Shown here one piece after another: positions 53,997 through 62,725 of a stretch of DNA of 64,000 nucleotides (the first letter of the stretch is position 1; each line of letters starts with the position of its first letter). Source of the DNA: Deinococcus sp. KNUC1210 (GTDB taxonomy: Bacteria > Deinococcota > Deinococci > Deinococcales > Deinococcaceae); assembly GCF_022344005.1 (NCBI RefSeq), contig NZ_CP092191.1, forward strand, positions 124,001-188,000, in the 5' to 3' direction. The translations under genes were made by a program, and so were the position numbers. Under the pieces are notes generated by a model. It was not told the origin of the DNA. It saw nothing but the letters and a program-made list of their open reading frames with translations, and searched no databases.

Positions 53997-55151
53997 TTAC
54001 TGTTTAGCAGGCAGTTTGACCAGTCCGTTTCCCACCAGCTGCTGCACCTGCTTGAGCCTGCGTTCCAGCTTGGGTGAAATCAAAGCCCGGTTGTATTTAT
54101 CGAGCGCGTAGGTGATCCCGTTATTCTTCAATCCGAAGCCCAGCTGGCCGGGCTGCCAGGGTTTTCCCTTCACGAAGTCGCGGATCACGCTGTAGACCGC
54201 ATTGTCCACCCGGTACAGCGAACTCGTCAGGCCGTGATTGAGCGTCGCGGCGTTCCCGTCGTCGTCTCCCAGCGCGTTGTGATTCGTATCTGTCGCCATA
54301 AAAAAGGTCGGACGCGCTTCCCCGCCACAGGCCTTGCGGTATGCAGCGCTGCGGGGCACCCTGGCAAACGGATCGGCGAGAAAATGCACCCCGGCGGGCA
54401 GTGCGCTGGCGTTGAGGCACTGCGAGGTGTTGACCTGCTTGACCACGCCAGCTGTGCTCTTCCCGGCGGCAGCAAAGATCACGTCTGCTCCGTGTGCCTG
54501 GAGCGCCGCGCTGAGACGCTGGGCGGCTGCTGGATTGTTCCAGGCTGCTGACGTGGAACCGATGTAGCTGGCCATCACCTTGCATTTGGGGCACAGAAAA
54601 TGCACGCCTGCCGCATACCCCGCTTCCTGTTCACGGAGGCTGGGCACATCCTGACCGCCCACGAAGCCGAGTACGCCCGTGCTGCTGGAAGCCGCCGCGA
54701 TGTAGCCCATCAGAAATGCGCCTTCCGTCTCGCTGAAGATCAGACCGGCTGTGTTTGCCCCGGTCGGCAGATCGTCAACCAGTGCGAATTTGGTTGCCGG
54801 ATACCGGGCGGCGGCCTTCTGGAGCGTGTCGGTGTTGGCGTCACCGACTGCGATGACCAGAGCCGCGCCGCTCTTGGCGAGGGGTTCGGCGCCGCGCACG
54901 ACGCGGCCACTCACGGCGACGGGCGAAAACACCTGAACGTGTACCCCCAGTTCACGCTCAGCACGCTGTACGCCGTCCCAGGCCGATTGATTGAGGCCAC
55001 CATCATTTTTACCGCCCAGATCGAGTGCCAGACCGATGGGCGAAGACGTGTTGGAATGAGAGTTGGGCAGCACAGCGCTGGGTGTGCCCTGTGCAAGTGC
55101 CACCGAGACAGCGAGGACGATCAGACCGAGAAAGGCAGACGAAGCTTTCAT
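53997..55151 (-). CDS. BMP-family ABC transporter substrate-binding protein
   Basis: This 384-residue exported protein has a signal peptide (FLGLIVLAVSVALAQ) and BMP/PnrA-type features: LALDLGGKNDGGLNQSAWDG, YPATKFALVDDLP, GAFLMGYIAAASSSTGVLGF and VIFAAAGKSTAG. The family binds nucleosides (PnrA, TmpC). Its Cys-containing HFLCPKCK segment is less usual. No permease or ATPase gene adjoins it, so it is orphaned in this window. In-frame ATG codons at 55151, 55160 and 55163 are possible starts; 55151 has AGGAT at a suitable distance. Confidence 0.85.
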   Translation of the reverse strand: MKASSAFLGLIVLAVSVALAQGTPSAVLPNSHSNTSSPIGLALDLGGKNDGGLNQSAWDGVQRAERELGVHVQVFSPVAVSGRVVRGAEPLAKSGAALVIAVGDANTDTLQKAAARYPATKFALVDDLPTGANTAGLIFSETEGAFLMGYIAAASSSTGVLGFVGGQDVPSLREQEAGYAAGVHFLCPKCKVMASYIGSTSAAWNNPAAAQRLSAALQAHGADVIFAAAGKSTAGVVKQVNTSQCLNASALPAGVHFLADPFARVPRSAAYRKACGGEARPTFFMATDTNHNALGDDDGNAATLNHGLTSSLYRVDNAVYSVIRDFVKGKPWQPGQLGFGLKNNGITYALDKYNRALISPKLERRLKQVQQLVGNGLVKLPAKQ

Positions 55152-55462
55152 TTGAATCATCATCCTGTGATTTCTCTGCTCTGGACGATGCTTTTCTTTA
55201 CATGACCGCTCTGCGATAGGGGGAGGTGGTGGGGGTACACAGGGTGTTGATGGTGGATGAAGACGGCGGCGTACCAAGCCTGCTCTCAACTCAGCTGACC
55301 GGTGCTGAGCTGACCGAGCACCGAACAGCTTTCTGCCCTGTGAGGCCCACAACACGGAAGACCCACCGACTTGCGCGGTAACGCGATTCGGGCTGGTCCT
55401 CAGGGCCTTAATTCACCCACTCGCCTGCCCAGAAGGGCACTCCTTCATTCCGTGCAGGGGCT
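55152..55462. other. Intergenic region between the BMP gene and the 510-aa gene
   Basis: About 310 bases without a recognisable gene or terminator. The region should hold the promoter of the BMP gene. Confidence 0.3.
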
Positions 55463-56995
55463 TCAGTGGAGAAAGTCGGCTCCACCGATGTGCAGCATGT
55501 CCTTATCGACCAGATAGAACAGCAGCCGCTTTTCGCCGCCGTCATCGTAGTGCAGCGTCAGGTTGTATCCGCTCAGGCTGTAGCGCCCGGCGGTGCTGTG
55601 CGTGCTCCCGGCCACGACCGTCGAAGTGGTAGCACTCGCCGAACTGCCCCCGGTAAACCGTCCATCCGAACCGAAAGTATAGGTGGACGACGCAGCGACC
55701 ATCACGTCGCCTCCCATCGCGGTGTTGCCGCCGCCGCCAAGGTGGTTGTAAGACCCGCTGAGCCGCTGTCCGGATTTGGCAGCGGTGCCCGTCAGTTGCG
55801 GCTCGAAGGTCTCGCGGTCGCCGTCTCCCCAGGTGATCTGGAAGTTCTTGCCCTGACGAACCCAGCGGCCCCATTTCTGCGGCTCCAGATCGCGTGAGCG
55901 CTTCACGTCGAAACTGTTTGGTGCCAGATACGGATCGTTGTACACCGTGCCGTCTTTGAGAAAGAGGTACGGATCGAACTCCTGAATCATCATGCCGCCC
56001 ACTCCGATGCCCGTCGTCTGCTGGGCATACACCCCCAGAATCTGAGTGTCTTTCAGGCCCTGACCGGCGGCGACCAGAAACTTCTCGGCAGGCTGATTCT
56101 TGAAACGCCAGCCCGCATCACCGACCGGAAGGGACGAGGTTTTCAGGCCCGCTGTGCTGGGCAGAATGCGGCAGTTGCTCAGTTCGATAAAGGTGCTGAG
56201 ATCAAAGTCGTGCAGCGTGCCGGCCACCGTGACGCGCTGACCTTTGTACCGCGAGAGCGAAACGTCGTCCTCAGCGAAATCGTAGCAGCGGACATCCCAG
56301 CGGGCGGTGTGGCGTTCATCTTCCTGACTGAGCCAGTTTCTGTCTGTCGGAACCGTGCCAGTCACGACGAGCACCGTGCCCAGCGACTTGAGTTTGGCTG
56401 TCACGGCTGCTGTCTGTTGATCGCCCGGTGTCTTCTTGGGGAGGCTGTTGATGACTGTACCCGCCAACGTCGAGAGCTGAGCGACGCTGTAGACCGCGAC
56501 ATTGGCGGTGGTGCTCTTGCCGGAGGAGCCTGACGAGGTGGTGGTTCCGACGCTGCCTCCCTTCAGCAGCACGAGGAACGCCGGCAGCTTGGTCTTCAGA
56601 TTGAAGGCGTCGCCCGCCAGTTGCTGCTGGAAGATGCCGCATACCTGCGTTGCCGGGCCGAGTTTCTGAAGGGCAGCCTGAAACTGAGGGCCGCTTTCAG
56701 CCCCACTGCTCTTCAGCGCTCCGAAGGTTTCCTGACCGAGCAGTTTGGACAGACGCGCTTCGAGATCCGTGACACCCTGAGCGGCGGCCCAGGCAGAGAA
56801 CGCCTGCTGGTCGGCGGCGGCCCCACTCGGCACCTGCCGAATGCAGTAATCGCGGAAAGACTGAGCAAACAGATACGTAGCGTAGCCGGTGCTGAGAACC
56901 TTGACGGTAGCCGGATCTGGAGCAGCCGGAGCGGCCTGAGCACCGGGAACGAGCAGACTGAGCGTGACGGGAACCATCCAGCGGAGCATGGGCAT
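55463..56995 (-). CDS. Exported hypothetical protein (510 aa)
   Basis: AGGAGGTC precedes the ATG at 56995. A signal peptide (VTLSLLVPGAQAAPAA) is followed by a helical first third with scattered Cys, then a Ser/Thr/Gly-rich linker near residue 180 and a beta-rich C-terminal half (WRFKNQPAEKFLV, GRYSLSGYNLTLHYDDGGEK). I do not recognise it. The last 200 residues look like a lipocalin- or lectin-like beta sandwich, but this is a guess. It appears monocistronic. Confidence 0.6.
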   Translation of the reverse strand: MPMLRWMVPVTLSLLVPGAQAAPAAPDPATVKVLSTGYATYLFAQSFRDYCIRQVPSGAAADQQAFSAWAAAQGVTDLEARLSKLLGQETFGALKSSGAESGPQFQAALQKLGPATQVCGIFQQQLAGDAFNLKTKLPAFLVLLKGGSVGTTTSSGSSGKSTTANVAVYSVAQLSTLAGTVINSLPKKTPGDQQTAAVTAKLKSLGTVLVVTGTVPTDRNWLSQEDERHTARWDVRCYDFAEDDVSLSRYKGQRVTVAGTLHDFDLSTFIELSNCRILPSTAGLKTSSLPVGDAGWRFKNQPAEKFLVAAGQGLKDTQILGVYAQQTTGIGVGGMMIQEFDPYLFLKDGTVYNDPYLAPNSFDVKRSRDLEPQKWGRWVRQGKNFQITWGDGDRETFEPQLTGTAAKSGQRLSGSYNHLGGGGNTAMGGDVMVAASSTYTFGSDGRFTGGSSASATTSTVVAGSTHSTAGRYSLSGYNLTLHYDDGGEKRLLFYLVDKDMLHIGGADFLH

Positions 56996-57350
56996 GACAT
57001 GACCTCCTGTACGGCCCAGGATAGTCAGCGGTGGTGAGCCGACAGTCAGCAAAAGGCCTGGAATCATGGTTCACACTTCACGATTTAAGAACATTCAGCA
57101 TCATGTCCTCAGAGTTCTTAGCATGCTGATGGTGCTTCACATCAGGTCTCAGAACTGAAGAGCAGCGGCCAAGACGGATTCAGAGGTGCGTGACTCTCTC
57201 ATTTTCTATCACCGCAGATCTGCTTTCTACGGATTCTGTCCTGATTGGGCCAATGCATTCTGGGGTTCTCCTTAAATGATTCACAGCGGGGGTGTGTAGG
57301 CTGATGCCCAAGCATAAGAAAGCAACTCATCCGGACTACGGAGGTGTGCA
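56996..57350. other. Divergent intergenic region between two exported-protein genes
   Basis: About 355 bases carry no convincing coding frame. An imperfect TAAGAAC ... GTTCTTA inverted repeat lies at about 57084-57120. The promoters of both neighbouring genes should be here. Confidence 0.35.
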
Positions 57351-57821
57351 GTGAAGAACACCAGATGGCTCGTCAGCAGTCTTCTGCTCGGTCTTTCGGG
57401 AATGGTCGGTGCACAGTGTGTTTCGACGCCCAGATATGCTTTTAATGGCCTGGTCAGAATCGAGTATCCCAGGACAGGCGGCTCTGCCTTTCTACAACAG
57501 GCGTGCGACGCTGGCTCTCGGCAGTTGCGAATGGACGTGATGAGCGCGGCCCGGCAGCAGGGCATTCCGGTCAGCTGGGTCGAGATTTATGCAGCCCGTG
57601 GCTGGGGATCGACATTTCATGATCTGATCTACAAGACCAGAGCCAGTGGGTACGGTCAGGCCGACTTCAAGAAGTACAGCGTGGCCCCACGAACCAACAT
57701 GAGCAGCGGTGAACTGCTCGTCTATGCCACAAAAACGGGGAAATACATCGCCATGCGTTCTTACCGGGAGGGCAGCAGTACCGCCAATACCCGTGATGTG
57801 TTCGTCGTGTACGGCAACTGA
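57351..57821 (+). CDS. Exported hypothetical protein (156 aa)
   Basis: A GTG start preceded by GGAGGTG opens a signal peptide (LVSSLLLGLSGMVGAQ). The mature part is about 135 residues, beta-rich and basic, with two Cys (QCVSTP, QQACDAGSRQ) that could form a disulphide. I do not recognise the family. Its start faces away from the 510-residue exported protein, suggesting separate regulation from the same spacer. Confidence 0.65.
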   Translation: MKNTRWLVSSLLLGLSGMVGAQCVSTPRYAFNGLVRIEYPRTGGSAFLQQACDAGSRQLRMDVMSAARQQGIPVSWVEIYAARGWGSTFHDLIYKTRASGYGQADFKKYSVAPRTNMSSGELLVYATKTGKYIAMRSYREGSSTANTRDVFVVYGN

Positions 57822-57856
57822 GCCTGTCTTCGACCGTTGGAGGCGTGCAAGGTCTT

Positions 57857-58939
57857 TCAGCGCCTCGCAGTCGATTCCCGAACAATGAGCTGGGTAGGAA
57901 AAGGCGCTGGCAGGAGAGGCTCTTCCCCTGCTGCCAGCGCTGCCAGCATCTGAACGGCAACCGCTCCCATGTGCAGCAGCGGTTGCCGAACGGTCGTCAG
58001 ACCCGGACGTGAGGCGGTCGCCATCGGCAGATCATCGAATCCCACGACGGACAGCTCACCCGGTACCCTCAGGCCGAAGTCCTGGGCCGCGTGCAGCGCA
58101 CCCAGCGCCATCGCGTCGCCGGACACAAAGAGAGCTGTGGGCGGCACAGGAAGTCGCAGCAGGGCTTGTGCGGCCTGCTCGCCGCTTTCCTTGGTGAAAT
58201 TGCCGTGCTGCACGTAAGCAGCGTTCTGAGGTAGCCCTGCCAGCGCCAGGCTCTCGCGGTAGCCGCGAAAACGTTCATGGGCGTCGTTGCGTTCGTACAG
58301 GTCACTGCCCTGAGGGACGTCCTTCACGTCCGGTTCGGCCTCCAGCCCGCTGATAAAGCCGATCTCCGTATGGCCCAGGCTCAGCAGATGGTTCATTGCC
58401 AGGCAGGCACCTCCGTAATTGTCCACCACCAGTGGATGTGCCGACGGACCGTCCACGCTGACGACGTGTGTCGGCAGGTCGGTGCTGAACTGCTGTGTCT
58501 GGCGCGAAGGCTGAATCAGCAGGGCACCGACCGAGAGCCGCGCCATCATCGAAAAATCCGAGGTGCTGTTGGGGCTGAGCATCATCACGACCAGATCGTA
58601 ATTGAGGCGTTCAGCGGCCTCGCCCGCACCCTGGACCACTTCAGCCGCGTAGGGCCGATTGAGCTGGGGAGTAAAAACGCTGATGATGCGGTTATGCCCT
58701 CCTGCCAGACTGCGGGCCAGTGGATTGACCCGGTAGCCCGTCTCGGCGATGGCTGTCAGCACCCGCTGGCGCGTGGCTGGCCGGACATTGCCCTTGCCGT
58801 TGATGACGTTCGAGACGGTCATGGGTGAAACGCCCGCTCGCTGGGCTACGTCGTTGAGAGTGATCGTCGCGCGTTCATGAAGCATGCCTGTCCTTGAGGA
58901 TCGCATCTCGCCGCTCTTCAAGTCTGAAGATTGGCTCAT
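57857..58939 (-). CDS. LacI-family regulator
   Basis: This 360-residue protein has an N-terminal LacI helix-turn-helix (ITLNDVAQRAGVSPMTVSNV, about residues 26-45) and a sugar-binding core ending VVGFDDLPMATASRPGL. The start at 58939 follows GAAGGCC, though a later Met near residue 19 is also possible. Two identical 16-base sites (ATTATAGCGCTACATT) lie between it and the divergent lipoprotein gene: one covers its own TATAAT box and one lies before the lipoprotein gene. It therefore likely represses both. Confidence 0.92.
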   Translation of the reverse strand: MSQSSDLKSGEMRSSRTGMLHERATITLNDVAQRAGVSPMTVSNVINGKGNVRPATRQRVLTAIAETGYRVNPLARSLAGGHNRIISVFTPQLNRPYAAEVVQGAGEAAERLNYDLVVMMLSPNSTSDFSMMARLSVGALLIQPSRQTQQFSTDLPTHVVSVDGPSAHPLVVDNYGGACLAMNHLLSLGHTEIGFISGLEAEPDVKDVPQGSDLYERNDAHERFRGYRESLALAGLPQNAAYVQHGNFTKESGEQAAQALLRLPVPPTALFVSGDAMALGALHAAQDFGLRVPGELSVVGFDDLPMATASRPGLTTVRQPLLHMGAVAVQMLAALAAGEEPLLPAPFPTQLIVRESTARR

Positions 58940-58951
58940 GGCCTTCTAACG

Positions 58952-58967
58952 ATTATAGCGCTACATT
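58952..58967 (-). promoter_or_regulatory. LacI operator 1, overlapping the lacI -10 box
   Basis: ATTATAGCGCTACATT contains the central palindrome TAGCGCTA. On the minus strand its TATAAT half forms the -10 of the regulator gene, with a TTGTCC -35 16 bases upstream. Binding here would shut off the regulator's own transcription. Confidence 0.65.
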
Positions 58968-59076
58968 AAAGGTGGACAAGCCACAACTCAGCTTCTTCTC
59001 TCCGTCCTGACCGTTCGGATGCAGTACGACTGCTGTGGATTCCGGGCCCTTCGACAGGCTGGTGTGTTCGTTCAAA

Positions 59077-59092
59077 ATTATAGCGCTACATT
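59077..59092 (+). promoter_or_regulatory. LacI operator 2, upstream of the discoidin lipoprotein gene
   Basis: An exact second copy of ATTATAGCGCTACATT, in the same orientation, lies 92 bases before the ATG at 59184 and 125 bases from operator 1. Spacing of about 12 helical turns permits DNA looping by a tetrameric repressor. Confidence 0.68.
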
Positions 59093-59183
59093 CTGGCGCT
59101 GATCTGCTCCAGCCGGTTTACCCTGGACGGTACTGAGTCGTCGGTGCCACTCGCTTTTCTCAGCACCACCCCTGAGGTCTGCT

Positions 59184-61406
59184 ATGAAGAACGCTGCCAC
59201 CCTGATGACGCTCCTGACCGTTGCTCTGAGCGCCTGCAGTTCCCAGACCAGTGCTCCTGCCGGGCCAGACACCAGCCCACAGCTCTCGGCGCAGACCGTG
59301 ACAGGATGCAGCACCACCAATCTCGCGCAGGGAAAATCGGCGACCGCCTCTTCGACGGAAAATGCCGCCTCGCTGAGTGCCGCCGCAGCGGTGGACAACA
59401 ATACGGCGACCCGCTGGTCGAGCGCCTTCAGTGACGCTCAGTGGTTGCAGGTCGATCTGGGAAGTTCGCAGCAGCTATGCGGCGTCACCATTCAGTGGGA
59501 AGCAGCCTACGCCAAGACCTTCCAGATGCTCGTCTCGAACGACGGCACTACTTGGACGGCGGCCTCTCCCGTCACCAGCAGCACGGGCGGCACCCAGAAT
59601 CTCAGCCTGAGCGGCAGCGGCCGTTATATAAGGATGAATGGCCTTCAACGGGCCACCCAGTACGGCTATTCCATCTTCGAGCTTCAGGTCTTCGGAGGCA
59701 CCGGCGTGACCCCTCTTCCCACTTCCGATACGCCCGACTTCGGGCCAAACGTCAGTATTTTCGACACCTCCACCCCCATCGCAACGATTCAGTCCAAACT
59801 CGACACCGCTTTCAACGCCCAGCTCAGGAATCCTTCGGCGCAGTTCGGCGATCAGCGCAACGTGTTCCTCTTCAAGCCGGGCACCTATGGGCGTGTCTGG
59901 GCCAACGTCGGCTTCTATACCACCGTCGCCGGGCTGGGTCTGAATCCGGACGACGTCACGCTGAACGGCAGCATCAATGTGGACAGCGGCTGGGTGTACG
60001 GCGACGAAAAGAACGCGACCCAGAATTTCTGGAGAAGTGCCGAGAATATCGCGGTGGTGCCTGAGGGCGGGACCGACCGCTGGGCAGTGTCGCAGGCCGC
60101 GCCGATGCGCCGCGTGCACATCAGGGGCAACCTGACCATGGGGCCATCCAATCAGGACGGCGGACAGGGCTACTCCAGCGGCGGCTTCATCGCCGACAGC
60201 AAGGTGGACGGACAGGTCACGTCCGGCTCTCAGCAACAGTGGTACACCCGCGACAGCACGCTGGGCAGCTGGAGCGGCAGCAACTGGAACATGGTGTTCT
60301 CGGGCGTGGGCGGCGCACCGGCCCAGAGCTTTCCCAATCCGCCGTATACCGTGCTGGGCGGCACACCGGTCTCGCGTGAAAAGCCGTACCTGTATATCGA
60401 CTCCGCTGGCAAATACCGCCTCTTCCTGCCCAGTCTGCGTACCAACTCGTCGAACGCGACCTGGCCGAACACGCCCGGTACCTCACTGCCCCTGAGTCAG
60501 TTCTATGTCGCCAAGCCCAGCGACAGCGCCGCCACGCTCAACCAGGCACTCGCCCAGGGTCTGAATCTCTTTCTGACTCCCGGCGTCTACCATCTCTCGC
60601 AGACTCTCAATGTCACCCGCGCCAACACCGTGGTCTTCGGGCTGGGCTTTGCCACCCTGGTGCCCGACAACGGCGTGAATGCCATGAGCGTGGCCGACGT
60701 CGACGGAGTCAGGATCGCCGGACTCCTCTTCGATGCCGGTACGGTCAACAGCGCTGCCCTGCTGACCGTGGGGACCAGCGGCTCACACATCAACCACGCT
60801 GCCAATCCGACGACTGTGCAGGACGTGTATTTCCGCATCGGCGGCGCGGTGGCGGGCAAAGCGACCAACAGCCTGATCGTCAACAGCGACAACACCATCG
60901 TCGATCACATCTGGGCGTGGCGTGCCGACCACGGCAACTCTCCGACCGGCTGGACGGTGAATACCGCCGATACGGGGATGATCGTCAACGGGAATGCGGT
61001 GCTGGCTACCGGCCTGTTCGTCGAGCACTACCAGAAATACCAGGTCGTCTGGAACGGTCAGAACGGCAAAACCGTCTTCTTCCAGAACGAAATGCCTTAC
61101 GACGTACCCAATCAGGCGACCTGGCGCAGCGGGGCCAAGGGGTACGCCGCCTACAAGGTCGCCGACAGCGTGACCAGCCACGAGGCCTGGGGGCTGGGAG
61201 CTTACTCGTATTTCAATGTCGATCCGACCATTCACGCCGACCGCGCCATCGAGGTGCCCAACGTGGCGGCGGTAAAAATCCATGACGCCCTGACGGTTTC
61301 GCTCGGGAATGTCGGCTTTATCGACCATGTGGTCAACAACGCGGGTCCGGCGGCACCTCAGCCCGGCACCAACACCCAGCCCAGCAACCTCATCAGCTAT
61401 CCCTGA
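59184..61406 (+). CDS. Surface lipoprotein with F5/8 type C and beta-helix domains
   Basis: This 740-residue protein has a lipoprotein signal (lipobox LSAC, Cys18), an N-terminal F5/8 type C (discoidin, CBM32-like) sugar-binding domain (residues 50-170: TNLAQGKSATASST, VDLGSSQQLCGVTIQW, RYIRMNGLQ), then a right-handed beta-helix region resembling pectate-lyase-like and GH55-like proteins (VFLFKPGTYGRVWANVGFYT, MSVADVDGVRIAGLLFDAGT). It is probably a secreted polysaccharide-degrading or -binding enzyme anchored to the cell surface. Homologues are often misannotated as adenylyl cyclase. The LacI protein divergent to it and two identical operators suggest sugar induction. Confidence 0.78.
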   Translation: MKNAATLMTLLTVALSACSSQTSAPAGPDTSPQLSAQTVTGCSTTNLAQGKSATASSTENAASLSAAAAVDNNTATRWSSAFSDAQWLQVDLGSSQQLCGVTIQWEAAYAKTFQMLVSNDGTTWTAASPVTSSTGGTQNLSLSGSGRYIRMNGLQRATQYGYSIFELQVFGGTGVTPLPTSDTPDFGPNVSIFDTSTPIATIQSKLDTAFNAQLRNPSAQFGDQRNVFLFKPGTYGRVWANVGFYTTVAGLGLNPDDVTLNGSINVDSGWVYGDEKNATQNFWRSAENIAVVPEGGTDRWAVSQAAPMRRVHIRGNLTMGPSNQDGGQGYSSGGFIADSKVDGQVTSGSQQQWYTRDSTLGSWSGSNWNMVFSGVGGAPAQSFPNPPYTVLGGTPVSREKPYLYIDSAGKYRLFLPSLRTNSSNATWPNTPGTSLPLSQFYVAKPSDSAATLNQALAQGLNLFLTPGVYHLSQTLNVTRANTVVFGLGFATLVPDNGVNAMSVADVDGVRIAGLLFDAGTVNSAALLTVGTSGSHINHAANPTTVQDVYFRIGGAVAGKATNSLIVNSDNTIVDHIWAWRADHGNSPTGWTVNTADTGMIVNGNAVLATGLFVEHYQKYQVVWNGQNGKTVFFQNEMPYDVPNQATWRSGAKGYAAYKVADSVTSHEAWGLGAYSYFNVDPTIHADRAIEVPNVAAVKIHDALTVSLGNVGFIDHVVNNAGPAAPQPGTNTQPSNLISYP

Positions 61407-61451
61407 ACAGCCTGCCGCTGTCAATGAAGTGCCAGGTCCGACAGGAAACCG

Positions 61452-61480
61452 CCCCGCCAACGCAGCAGCGTCAGGCGGGG
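61452..61480. terminator. Bidirectional hairpin between convergent genes
   Basis: CCCCGCC (61452-61458) and GGCGGGG (61474-61480) form a strong stem with a 15-base loop between the convergent ends at 61406 and 61507. Neither side has a long T run. Confidence 0.5.
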
Positions 61481-61506
61481 TCGGGGACTGATGAGGTGAG
61501 TGGTGT

Positions 61507-61935
61507 TTACTTCCTGACGACGCTACACCATGCGAGGATCGCGTCCTTGTCGCCCTGGAACCAGACGCCGCCGTACCACATCTTGGGCGTCGTCAGTACA
61601 AATTGCTCGTAGGCGCCGCCATCGCCGGTTTCGCCGACACCGAGGCTCTTGTAAGCGAAGGCTTTGGGAATTTTCGCGTTCAGATTCTTGGCGATGGTGG
61701 TCGGATTCCCTTCCCAGTACAGCAGTTCGTGGTACTGGCACTTGCCGTTCAGGCTTCCCGCCACGTCTTCGAGAACTTCGACCATCTCATCCGAGAAATC
61801 GTCGTCGGTGAGTTCAAGAGCACCATTGGGAAGCTGGAAGCCGGTCAGATTGGAAGTGCTGACGAAATCTGTTGCCAGAGCAGCGGGCGTCAGCAACAGA
61901 AAGGCCGCGATAAACAGGCTTAAATTTTTATTCAC
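61507..61935 (-). CDS. Exported hypothetical protein (142 aa)
   Basis: A signal peptide (SLFIAAFLLLTPAALA) precedes an acidic mature part of about 120 residues with two Cys (NGKCQYHELLYWEG, AWCSVVRK) that could pair. No family is recognised. It appears monocistronic and lies between the beta-helix lipoprotein and the two-component genes. Confidence 0.62.
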   Translation of the reverse strand: MNKNLSLFIAAFLLLTPAALATDFVSTSNLTGFQLPNGALELTDDDFSDEMVEVLEDVAGSLNGKCQYHELLYWEGNPTTIAKNLNAKIPKAFAYKSLGVGETGDGGAYEQFVLTTPKMWYGGVWFQGDKDAILAWCSVVRK

Positions 61936-62085
61936 ACCTCTACTATGATCTCTGTTGTTTGTAGCTGCAATTGAGGATAGTGGGGGGATATACTGGGCCG
62001 TTCCGCTCCTGCGCTGGGATAACCGGGGTGGATTGCACGGTCCGTTCCGTCCCAGTGCGTTTCCATGTCCAGATCGGACGTGTCG

Positions 62086-62706
62086 CTACAGCAGCCCCTG
62101 ACGCAGCGCTGTCACGGCGGCCTGGGTGCGGTCGGTCGCCCGCAGCTTCTGCAGAATGTCCTGAATATGAAACTTTACGGTGCTGAGACTGATCTCCAGC
62201 ATCAGTGCAATGTCTTTGTTTCCCTGGCCTTCAGCGATCAGGCGCAGCACCTCCGTTTCGCGCTCGGTCAGCGGCGACGCAGCGGCAGGGGCACGCACGC
62301 TTCCCAGGATATGGTGGGCGATCTCGGGGTCGAGATACGCGCTCCCAGCAGCGGCGGCACGGATGGCAAGCAGCAGCAATTCGGGCTGTGCACTCTTCAG
62401 GCAGTAGGCATCCGCGCCGCTGCCCATCGCCGCCAGCACCTCGTTTCGCAGGTTATGCGCCGTCAGCATCACCACCCGGACAGAGGGAAAGTCGCGCTTG
62501 ATCCGGGCGGCTGTCTCGATGCCGTCGATGCCGGGCAGTCCGATATCCAGAACCACCACATCCGGCGTGTTTCTTGCGAGAAGTTCAAGCGCCTCCTCTC
62601 CGCTCCTCGCCTCCCCGACGACCTGTAGATCCTGCTCGAAATTGATCGCCACCCGCAGCCCATCGCGGGTAAAAATATGATCTTCCACCAGCAGCACCTG
62701 AATCAT
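62086..62706 (-). CDS. NarL/LuxR-type response regulator
   Basis: This 206-residue protein has a receiver domain with acidic pocket Glu8-Asp9, phospho-acceptor Asp54 (VVLDIGLPG) and a Lys in YCLKSAQ, then a LuxR helix-turn-helix (LTERETEVLRLIAEGQGNKD, then SLSTVKFHIQDILQKL). It is encoded 19 bases downstream of the histidine kinase gene on the same strand and is its partner. Target genes are unknown. Confidence 0.94.
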   Translation of the reverse strand: MIQVLLVEDHIFTRDGLRVAINFEQDLQVVGEARSGEEALELLARNTPDVVVLDIGLPGIDGIETAARIKRDFPSVRVVMLTAHNLRNEVLAAMGSGADAYCLKSAQPELLLLAIRAAAAGSAYLDPEIAHHILGSVRAPAAASPLTERETEVLRLIAEGQGNKDIALMLEISLSTVKFHIQDILQKLRATDRTQAAVTALRQGLL

Positions 62707-62725
62707 GCGGCTCCTCCTTTCATGG

